NCBI GenBank assembly: GCA_016281675.1
Contig: JAEEJD010000125.1
Coordinates: 1-5,194, forward strand
DNA: 5,194 nt
Source of the DNA: Lachnospiraceae bacterium
GTDB lineage: Bacteria; Bacillota_A; Clostridia; Lachnospirales; Lachnospiraceae
Direction: 5' to 3'
Under the pieces are notes generated by a model. The model made no database searches, was not told where the DNA came from, and saw nothing but the letters and a program-made list of their open reading frames with translations. This document shows positions 1 through 5,194 of this stretch, piece by piece. The translations under genes were made by a program, and so were the position numbers. The first letter of the stretch is position 1; the number at the start of each line of letters is the position of its first letter.

Positions 1-42
1 CCCCTGTCCGATCGTAACCTGCCTGATCGATTTATCAGACAT
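1..42 (-). CDS. Possible start of a further co-directional gene (5' fragment, 14 codons)
   Basis: After the stop codon of the AAA+ gene there are 25 untranslated bases, then an ATG that opens a frame running without a stop to the window edge. The visible peptide is MSDKSIRQVTIGQG. It is too short to assign to a family, and I do not recognise it. The ATG is the only ATG, GTG or TTG start on this strand in the 67-base tail, and the spacing fits the next gene of an operon. A purine-rich AGAAAG lies about 11 bases upstream, which is a weak ribosome binding site. The alternative is that this is simply non-coding 3' sequence. Confidence 0.4.
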   Translation of the reverse strand, partial: MSDKSIRQVTIGQG

Positions 43-67
43 GAATTGTTTGCTTTCTATCGGCTCG

Positions 68-1555
68 TTACAGTTCATCAAGTGTCTTTCTTATCTCCTG
101 CCGCAAAGTATCAGCACGGTCTTCAACGGTAAGAATACCGCTGTATTTCTCATAAGATTCGGATCCGAATAACGACAGGAACTCGGAAACATCCGCATTA
201 AGCGTCAGTTCGGTCACAAGAACGAGCATCTCATTGCTGTTGGCACCGAATATGTCATTCATTCCGGAAAACAGGCTGTCTATCCTCGTTTGCTCATTTT
301 GGGCATCGGATCTTAAGGATATTATCTTTTCATTGTATAGTTTCTTTACGGTTTTACCCTCAGAAACGCCGCCCTTCATATCCGTGTATAATCGAACAAT
401 CTTCTTTTTTATTGTTTTTTCGGCAGAAGAGAGAGATCCCGCTCTTGTTTTTCTTGACATATCACTTCGTACACCTTCGGCCAGTTCATCGAGTTTTGCT
501 ATGACTTCTTCCTTGGTTGTTACATCGGCAAGTGCGCTTATATGAGGTCTGATCGCGGTAAGTATATGCTGCTGGGCGAGTACCTTTGAAACCTCCGCTT
601 CGAGCGTATCGGCAAGAAGCCCGGTCAGCGCCAGTCTCTCATCCGTCGGAGCCGCTTGTGCAGCTTTCTTTGTGCTGTCTTTGAGTTTCCCGGCGAATAT
701 CTCCTCAACGTCATACTGCTTTTTATACTTGTTATACAGATCATAATATGCCGAGAAATCTTTAATGATCTTCTCATCCGTGATGTACTGAGATATCAGA
801 TTATCGTTTACGGGTTTGCCGTCTTCCTCATATAGCTTGATTATATCGGACAGATCCTCCCAGCCTCTTGCGGTAACGTATTTCTTACCGTAAGCGGTCG
901 TCTCGACCTTATAGAAACTGTCTCTGTTGCTGTCAAGAAATCCCGTGACGGCACCGTGAACACCGCTTGTCCTCGCATAAGCCTTCCATGCGGGATAATC
1001 CGCATCAACCGATATGACCTTGAGCCTGTCAAGTGTCACCACGTCAAATTCCCTGACCGCCTTGTTAAACTCGGGAGGGTTACCGGCGGTGACTATTATC
1101 CAGCCCTTAGGAACGCTGTGCTTTCCGAACACCTTATACTGAAGGAACTGGAGCATCGACGGATACAGTGTCTCGGATACGCAGTTGATCTCGTCAAGGA
1201 ACAGTATCCCTTCCGTAACCTGCGACTCTTCCATCGTGTCATATATACTCGCGATGATCTCACTCATCGTGTACTCCGATACGCTGACTGTACTGCCGGC
1301 ATATGATTTTTCCTTGATAAAAGGAAGGCCCAGAGCCGACTGTCTTGTATGGTGAGTCATCGAATAACTCACAAGTGCAATATCGAGTTCGGATGCGATC
1401 TGGCTCATTATCGCGGTCTTTCCGATACCGGGTGCCCCGATCAGGAATATCGGACGCTGCTTTTCAACGGATATCCTGTAATCTCCGAATTCATCCTTCT
1501 TAAGATATGCACTTATCGTATCCTTTATGTAGTTCTTGGCTTCTTTAATGTTCAT
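68..1555 (-). CDS. MoxR-like AAA+ ATPase with long C-terminal extension
   Basis: A 495-residue AAA+ ATPase, probably cytoplasmic: no signal peptide or membrane segment is visible. Seen in the sequence: Walker A GAPGIGKT at residues 40-47, Walker B ILFLDE at 117-122, a sensor-1 Asn in TAGNP (about 159), a candidate arginine finger in TLDRL (Arg177), and a sensor-2-like Arg in TARGW (Arg230). All nucleotide-handling motifs look intact. The motif style and the VWA-protein neighbour immediately upstream place it with the MoxR group, whose members typically act with VWA partners as chaperones or remodelling machines; the target here is unknown. Typical MoxR proteins are about 300-350 residues. The extra C-terminal part, roughly 285-495, is charged and probably helical (Lys-rich near 380-410), and I do not recognise it. 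The ATG start is supported by GGTG five bases upstream. A 49-base gap separates it from the VWA gene. Confidence 0.88.
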   Translation of the reverse strand: MNIKEAKNYIKDTISAYLKKDEFGDYRISVEKQRPIFLIGAPGIGKTAIMSQIASELDIALVSYSMTHHTRQSALGLPFIKEKSYAGSTVSVSEYTMSEIIASIYDTMEESQVTEGILFLDEINCVSETLYPSMLQFLQYKVFGKHSVPKGWIIVTAGNPPEFNKAVREFDVVTLDRLKVISVDADYPAWKAYARTSGVHGAVTGFLDSNRDSFYKVETTAYGKKYVTARGWEDLSDIIKLYEEDGKPVNDNLISQYITDEKIIKDFSAYYDLYNKYKKQYDVEEIFAGKLKDSTKKAAQAAPTDERLALTGLLADTLEAEVSKVLAQQHILTAIRPHISALADVTTKEEVIAKLDELAEGVRSDMSRKTRAGSLSSAEKTIKKKIVRLYTDMKGGVSEGKTVKKLYNEKIISLRSDAQNEQTRIDSLFSGMNDIFGANSNEMLVLVTELTLNADVSEFLSLFGSESYEKYSGILTVEDRADTLRQEIRKTLDEL

Positions 1556-1558
1556 ATT

Positions 1559-1564
1559 ATCACC
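1559..1564 (-). promoter_or_regulatory. Ribosome binding site of the AAA+ gene
   Basis: GGTGAT on the minus strand lies just upstream of the ATG at 1555, with GGTG spaced five bases from it. It is the clearest Shine-Dalgarno-like site at any of the gene starts in the window. This is consistent with the AAA+ gene being initiated independently, whereas the upstream genes start inside the end of the preceding gene. It supports the chosen start of the ATPase. Confidence 0.5.
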
Positions 1565-1581
1565 ATTTGAATTTACCGTAC

Positions 1582-1593
1582 CCGCTCAAGCGG
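1582..1593 (-). repeat. Short hairpin in the VWA/AAA+ intergenic gap
   Basis: CCGC and GCGG arms of four bases enclose a four-base loop (UUGA on the transcript strand). The hairpin lies between the larger inverted repeat at the VWA stop codon and the ribosome binding site of the AAA+ gene. It is short enough to occur by chance, and no T-run follows it, so it is not a terminator. It matters only if the 49-base gap folds as a tandem hairpin leader. Confidence 0.25.
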
Positions 1594-1602
1594 CGCTCTG
1601 CC

Positions 1603-1626
1603 TGTCACGATTCCAGAATCGTGACA
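1603..1626. repeat. Perfect 11-bp inverted repeat overlapping the VWA stop codon
   Basis: The arms TGTCACGATTC and GAATCGTGACA are exact reverse complements separated by two bases (CA). In RNA the practical fold is a 10-bp stem with a four-base loop. One arm contains the TGA stop codon of the VWA gene and the other encodes its last residues, so the element sits exactly at the gene's 3' end. Neither strand shows a T-run after it, so it does not look like an intrinsic terminator. It could be an mRNA-stabilising or processing hairpin that uncouples the VWA and AAA+ genes, or a binding site for a dimeric regulator. The symmetry is directly visible; the role is inference. Confidence 0.7.
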
Positions 1627-2885
1627 ACTGCCCATCCCGGAACCGGCGGGCGAAAATCATCTTCCCTGTCAAAAACAAACATGCAGTCATATTGCGGGGG
1701 CGACTCCGGATAGATTCCGTATCCGTCCGTAAAATAAATGAGACCTTTAAGGTTCGTAAACTCACGCCTTGCGATCATATCGCCGACATATTCGAACACG
1801 GGGCGAAAATCAGTTGCCCCGAACCCTCTAACCTTAAGGTTCTCCGCTATGGCAGAAAGCTGAGATCTGTCCGTTACTACCGTATCGCTTGTGATGTCGC
1901 TGTCACACTGGATTATATGTACGTTCATCGTCTGTGAAAACGATACGGACCGTGACAGTATATCATATGTCCTTGCCAGAAATCCCTCCAGCATCTTGCC
2001 TCTTACGGAGGCCGAAGTATCAACCGCTATAACAAATTCTCTTATACTCTTCTCGTCCGTGTATTCGAGAGGCTCTATAAGAGGCATGTTCCTGTATTCG
2101 GACAGTCCGTACATATAGTAAATGTAGTCGAACTCATCCGGATTGATCTTAATCTCCTCGCTCATAACCGCAAAACGGCTGACTATATCGTCATAATCGT
2201 ATGTTTTGCGGGTAGCCTCCTTAATGTTCAGAAGGATCGTATCCTTTCCTTTGACGTCTTTGGAGAATGACTTAAGCTCGGCTGCGACCCTTCTTGCGAT
2301 GCGCTCCCAGTCCTTCTCGGATATCGTTATCTCTTCTTTTTTCTCTGCGATTTTGTGGCGGTGAACATCGAGCGAGAAGAGCCTTGCATAGTCCTTGGCC
2401 GAGTCCGAGGATATGCCACCGACCATGAACTCCCGGTAGAGATACTCGGCGGAAAGTCGCGGTACCCACTTATTGAGCTTTGCAAGTGTTATCTGCACGT
2501 CTGTGTCGGTTACCCTTCCGTAGCTGTCGTCCATCGACAGCACGGCATTCTCAACAGCTATGTCGCAGGCTATATCCCAATACTCTTCATTGGCTATATC
2601 CTTGCGCGAGTAGTGCATGAAGATATTGTGAAATATAACGTGCAGAAGAAGCCTTGCCGGAAAGTTCTCATCCTCCATGTAATCGCGGATGAGCTTTGCG
2701 GGATTGTAGGCCAGATGCCCTTTATCGCTTATATATGTGCTTATCCCATTGTCTTCGGTCAGCTCTATCGAGGCAAGCGACTTGTCGAAGAAACGATATC
2801 TTACGACAATGCTGTCACGTGCCAGGCCCAGAACCTTTCGGGCAAGTTCGCTTATGCGATTGTCATTTACCGTATCAGAATTCAT
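1605..2885 (-). CDS. VWA-like protein with degenerate metallopeptidase-like N-terminal domain (DUF2201 type)
   Basis: A 426-residue soluble protein with no signal peptide or membrane segment. The N-terminal half (about 10-150) resembles the putative metallopeptidase domain of DUF2201 proteins: LLHVIFHNIFMH (80-91) followed by WDIACDIAVENAV (103-115), the usual position of a further metal ligand. The zinc-binding His82 and His86 are kept, but the catalytic Glu of HExxH is Val83. The C-terminal half (about 280-426) is a VWA-like domain with an apparently complete metal-ion-dependent adhesion site: DTSAS at 289-293, Thr358 in GATDF, and Asp387 in YFTDG. A charged linker (about 160-250) joins them. 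The gene precedes a MoxR-like ATPase, the usual partner of such proteins, so the pair probably forms an ATP-driven chaperone or remodelling complex; the substrate is unknown. The start is uncertain: the ATG used here overlaps the end of truA by 11 bases, and an in-frame TTG two codons earlier (2891) would add two residues. Confidence 0.85.
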   Translation of the reverse strand: MNSDTVNDNRISELARKVLGLARDSIVVRYRFFDKSLASIELTEDNGISTYISDKGHLAYNPAKLIRDYMEDENFPARLLLHVIFHNIFMHYSRKDIANEEYWDIACDIAVENAVLSMDDSYGRVTDTDVQITLAKLNKWVPRLSAEYLYREFMVGGISSDSAKDYARLFSLDVHRHKIAEKKEEITISEKDWERIARRVAAELKSFSKDVKGKDTILLNIKEATRKTYDYDDIVSRFAVMSEEIKINPDEFDYIYYMYGLSEYRNMPLIEPLEYTDEKSIREFVIAVDTSASVRGKMLEGFLARTYDILSRSVSFSQTMNVHIIQCDSDITSDTVVTDRSQLSAIAENLKVRGFGATDFRPVFEYVGDMIARREFTNLKGLIYFTDGYGIYPESPPQYDCMFVFDREDDFRPPVPGWAVVTILES

Positions 2886-3633
2886 ACCCAATAAGCGTCA
2901 ATCCCTTGGCCGGCGCCGTATTCCCGGCACGGTCACGATCACACGAAGCGATTATATCCGGTATATCCGAAGGTTTGATCTTTCCGGTTCCTACATCTAT
3001 GAGCGTCCCCGCGATTATCCTGACCATGTTATACAGGAATCCGTTCCCGGTAACGAATATGTCTATTCTTCCGCAATATGGGGATCTTGAACCGTCCCCA
3101 TCTCTTACTTCAATGTTGTATATCGTCCTTACCGTTGAATCCACGTCCGCCTGAGCGCTGCAGAATCCGGCAAAGTCGTGCTCACCGGCGAAGTATTTCG
3201 CCGCTTCCTTCATCGCATCCGTATCAAGCGGATAGTGCACCCAGTGGGTGTATCTGCTGTTTGTCGGAAGCGCGAATTCATCGTGCCATATGCTGTATCT
3301 GTATGTCTTGCGGCAGTTTACCTTCCTTGGGTGAAAATCAGATGCCACCTCCTGCGACTTCCTGATAACGATATCGTCAGGCAGGCTCTGATTTAGGGCA
3401 TATGAAAACTTCTCACCCGGAATATTAGACGTTGTATCAAAGACGGCTACCGCACCTTCGGCATGCACGCCGGCATCTGTCCTTGATGCCCCGATCACAT
3501 GGATATCCTCCCCGAGGAGTCTGCTCAGTTCCCTGTCCAAAACACCTTCTATCGTCGGAACATCAGGCTGGATCTGCCATCCGCAGTAATCCGTGCCGTC
3601 ATATGCAACTGTCAGCATTATGCGTTTTTTCAT
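2875..3633 (-). CDS. truA: tRNA pseudouridine(38-40) synthase TruA
   Basis: TruA isomerises uridines 38, 39 and 40 in the anticodon arm of many tRNAs to pseudouridine, in the cytoplasm. The 252-residue product is full length for the family. Visible hallmarks are the N-terminal VAYDGTDYCGWQ (9-20), the catalytic motif GASRTDAGVHA (48-58) with the catalytic Asp53, the central FHPR...CRKTYRY segment, GEHDFAGFCSA, and the C-terminal FLYNMVRIIAGTLIDVG block followed by APAKGLTL. The ATG start sits in an ATGA overlap with the ecfT stop codon, implying translational coupling; a weak GGGA lies about nine bases upstream. The stop codon lies inside the start of the VWA gene. Placement directly after ecfT is a common arrangement in Firmicutes. 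No damage or unusual residue is seen. Confidence 0.97.
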   Translation of the reverse strand: MKKRIMLTVAYDGTDYCGWQIQPDVPTIEGVLDRELSRLLGEDIHVIGASRTDAGVHAEGAVAVFDTTSNIPGEKFSYALNQSLPDDIVIRKSQEVASDFHPRKVNCRKTYRYSIWHDEFALPTNSRYTHWVHYPLDTDAMKEAAKYFAGEHDFAGFCSAQADVDSTVRTIYNIEVRDGDGSRSPYCGRIDIFVTGNGFLYNMVRIIAGTLIDVGTGKIKPSDIPDIIASCDRDRAGNTAPAKGLTLIGYEF

Positions 3634-4430
3634 AATACAAATCCCACAACCGCGATCGCGGCAAGGTACAGAAGAAGAACGATATAAGCGATCACGTCAC
3701 GGGAAGCGTACTTAAGCGGATGAAGTTTCGTTCTTCCTTCTCCGCCCCGGTAACATCTGGCTTCCATGGCGATCGCAAGATCATTCGCACGTCGGAATGC
3801 GGATACAAACAGTGGTACAAGGATCGGCACAAGTGCACGTACGCGTCGGATCAGATTCCCGCTCTCAAAATCCGCACCTCTTGCCTGCTGCGCCTTGATT
3901 ATCTTGTCTGTCTCCTCGAGAAGCACCGGGATGAATGTCAATGCGATAGACATCATCATTGCGATCTCATGAACCGGAACCTTCAGGATCTTCATCCATC
4001 CGAGACCCTTTTCCAGTCCGTCCGTCAGGTTTGACGGCGTCGTCGTCAGTGTCATTATCGAAGATCCTATTATAAGATATACGATACGAAGGACCATAAA
4101 TGCAGCCAGTCTCAGGCCTTCCTTCGTTATCGTGAATTTCCAGAATGAAACGAGTTCCCTTCCCGGAGTCAGGAAGCAGTTCAATACCGCGGTAAATATC
4201 AGAAGTATGAACACCGCCTTCAGGCCTTTTATCATAAATGAGACCGGTACGTGTGACAGCACGATCATCGAAACGAGAAAGACCGTTGCGACTATATATC
4301 CCGTAAAACTTTGAAAGAGAAAGAGCGAGATTATATAGATAAGCGTACCGCACAGCTTGACCCTCGGGTCCAGGCGGTGCAGCACCGAATCTGTCGGATA
4401 ATATTGTCCAAGTGTTATATCTCTTATCAT
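3630..4430 (-). CDS. ecfT: Energy-coupling factor transporter transmembrane protein EcfT
   Basis: EcfT is the integral membrane subunit of group II ECF transporters. It links the EcfA1/EcfA2 ATPase pair to interchangeable substrate-binding S-components for vitamins or metal ions. The product is 266 residues, the normal length. Hydrophobic segments lie near 26-39, 44-60, 69-87, 108-127, 156-172 and 246-264. The family opening LDPRVKL is at 20-26. The two coupling motifs on the cytoplasmic helices are ARG (183-185, in QQARGADF) and ARC (224-226, in MEARCYRGGEGRTK); the second is usually written ARG, so Cys replaces Gly. The start codon overlaps the stop of ecfA2 and its own stop overlaps the truA start, both as ATGA, so translation is probably coupled. 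No S-component is in the window, so the substrate cannot be named. Confidence 0.95.
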   Translation of the reverse strand: MIRDITLGQYYPTDSVLHRLDPRVKLCGTLIYIISLFLFQSFTGYIVATVFLVSMIVLSHVPVSFMIKGLKAVFILLIFTAVLNCFLTPGRELVSFWKFTITKEGLRLAAFMVLRIVYLIIGSSIMTLTTTPSNLTDGLEKGLGWMKILKVPVHEIAMMMSIALTFIPVLLEETDKIIKAQQARGADFESGNLIRRVRALVPILVPLFVSAFRRANDLAIAMEARCYRGGEGRTKLHPLKYASRDVIAYIVLLLYLAAIAVVGFVL

Positions 4431-5194
4431 AATCCGAACAACCTTAATATCTCTGCTTTGGCTTCCTCAACGGTTATCAGATCGTCACGTACGGGAAGTC
4501 CGTATGATTTCAGATCCGAAAGCACTGCCGTAACTTCGGGTACAGCAAGCCCGATAGATTCAAGCTCTTCCCTGTGTCTGAACACCTCCCGGACGGGCCC
4601 GTCCATAACAAGCTTTCCTTCGTCCATAACAAGTACCCTGTCCACGTGCTCCGCAAGATCATCCATCGAATGCGACACGAGAATGACAGATATACCGAGG
4701 TTATTATGAAGATCGTCAACGAGCGAGAGTATCTCTTCCCTGCCTCTCGGATCGAGTCCCGCACACGGCTCATCAAGGATCAGTACCTCCGGCTTCATCG
4801 CGAGTACTCCGGCGATCGCAACGCGACGCTTTTCCCCGCCCGATATATCAAACGGAGACACATAGAAGTGCTCATCCTTAACACCTACAGCTTTTAACGC
4901 ATCATAGGCCCGAAGCTCTATCTCCGTTCTCTCAAGCCCGAGATTCTTTGGTCCGAAGCACACGTCTGTGAAGACATCCTCCTCAAACAGCTGATGCTCG
5001 GGATACTGGAACACGAGTCCGACCTTTCCCCGAAGCCCTTTCAGATCATACCCTTCCGATGATATGTCGACGCCGTTATAATATACTCCGCCGGCCGTTG
5101 GCTTCATAAGTGCGTTAAGATGCGCTATGAGAGTTGATTTTCCGCTTCCGGTATGACCGACAAGTCCGATGTATTCACCGTCTTCTACCGTAAA
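4427..5194 (-). CDS. ecfA2: Energy-coupling factor transporter ATPase EcfA2 (5' end beyond window)
   Basis: An ABC-type ATPase that, with EcfA1, powers the ECF transporter on the inner face of the membrane. The frame stays open to the window edge, giving 255 residues; about 30 N-terminal residues are probably missing. An internal ATG at 5107 is not the start, because the Walker A motif lies upstream of it. In window numbering: Walker A GHTGSGKST (13-21), Q-loop Gln63 in VFQYPEHQLF, signature SGGEKRR (118-124), Walker B LILDEP (138-143), D-loop AGLDP (145-149) and the H-loop His175 in VSHSMDD. GHTGSGKST, FQYPEHQLF and the AIAGVLAM stretch after the signature point to EcfA2 rather than EcfA1. 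The residue after DEP is Cys where Thr is common. The stop codon overlaps the ecfT start. ecfA1 would be expected immediately upstream, outside the window. Confidence 0.94.
   Translation of the reverse strand, partial: FTVEDGEYIGLVGHTGSGKSTLIAHLNALMKPTAGGVYYNGVDISSEGYDLKGLRGKVGLVFQYPEHQLFEEDVFTDVCFGPKNLGLERTEIELRAYDALKAVGVKDEHFYVSPFDISGGEKRRVAIAGVLAMKPEVLILDEPCAGLDPRGREEILSLVDDLHNNLGISVILVSHSMDDLAEHVDRVLVMDEGKLVMDGPVREVFRHREELESIGLAVPEVTAVLSDLKSYGLPVRDDLITVEEAKAEILRLFGL

Noticed and set aside
956..1306. A 116-codon plus-strand frame opposite the AAA+ gene
   Set aside because: It is antisense to the Walker B and sensor-1 region, where the minus-strand protein is strongly constrained. The translation shows no recognisable domain.
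1556..1594. Promoter for the AAA+ gene in the intergenic gap
   Set aside because: A TTGAGC resembles a -35 box, but the only -10-like GATAAT is about 22 bases downstream and overlaps the ribosome binding site region. The spacing is wrong.
1603..1626. Intrinsic terminator at the palindrome
   Set aside because: The stem is good but no T-run follows on either strand, and the next gene follows closely in the same direction.
2355..2894. A 179-codon open frame on the plus strand opposite the VWA gene
   Set aside because: It lies wholly antisense to a gene with clear domain motifs, has no recognisable domain, and no supporting ribosome binding site or promoter was identified. It is best explained as a shadow of the coding strand.
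3967..4353. A 128-codon minus-strand frame inside ecfT
   Set aside because: It is an alternative frame within a well-recognised membrane protein gene. The translation lacks hydrophobic segments or known motifs.
4427..5107. EcfA2 starting at the internal ATG at 5107
   Set aside because: The frame is open upstream of this ATG and encodes the Walker A motif GHTGSGKST, so the real start must lie beyond the window edge.
1..5194. A defence island, phage or mobile element interpretation of the AAA+/VWA pair
   Set aside because: No transposase, integrase, nuclease, repeat array or attachment site is visible, the genes sit tightly inside a housekeeping operon, and base composition does not change noticeably by eye.

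Overview
The window reads as one co-directional gene cluster, entirely on the minus strand, from a Firmicute of the class Clostridia, probably the Lachnospiraceae or a close relative. That placement is an inference. It rests on the ecfA2-ecfT-truA order, which is characteristic of Firmicutes, on the style of the encoded proteins and on moderate base composition. No marker gene fixes the genus.

In the direction of transcription (high to low coordinates) the order is as follows. ecfA2 is an ATPase of the energy-coupling-factor vitamin transporter; its 5' end lies beyond the window. ecfT is the transmembrane coupling subunit. truA is the tRNA pseudouridine(38-40) synthase. Next comes a two-domain protein with a degenerate metallopeptidase-like N-terminal half (DUF2201-type) and a von Willebrand factor A (VWA) C-terminal half. 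Then comes a MoxR-like AAA+ ATPase with a long C-terminal extension. The first 42 bases may hold the beginning of a further gene. The first four genes are packed with overlaps (ATGA at ecfA2/ecfT and at ecfT/truA, about 11 nt at truA/VWA). The VWA/AAA+ junction has a 49-nt gap, and a perfect inverted repeat overlaps the VWA stop codon at its upstream side. No intrinsic terminator and no convincing promoter are visible, so the cluster may be one transcript whose promoter lies outside the window.

Functionally there are two modules. The first is the housekeeping Ecf/TruA block: EcfA1 (expected just upstream), EcfA2 and EcfT form the shared energising module for vitamin and metal uptake with S-components encoded elsewhere, and TruA modifies tRNA anticodon arms. 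In many Firmicutes this block is followed by rplM-rpsI. Here it is followed by the second module, a MoxR AAA+/VWA pair, a class usually thought to act as an ATP-driven chaperone or remodelling machine whose target is unknown here. The points most worth a second look are the loss of the catalytic Glu in the HExxH-like motif of the VWA protein, the palindrome at its stop codon, and the long unexplained C-terminal region of the AAA+ protein. I see no mobile element, CRISPR array, RNA gene or defence system.
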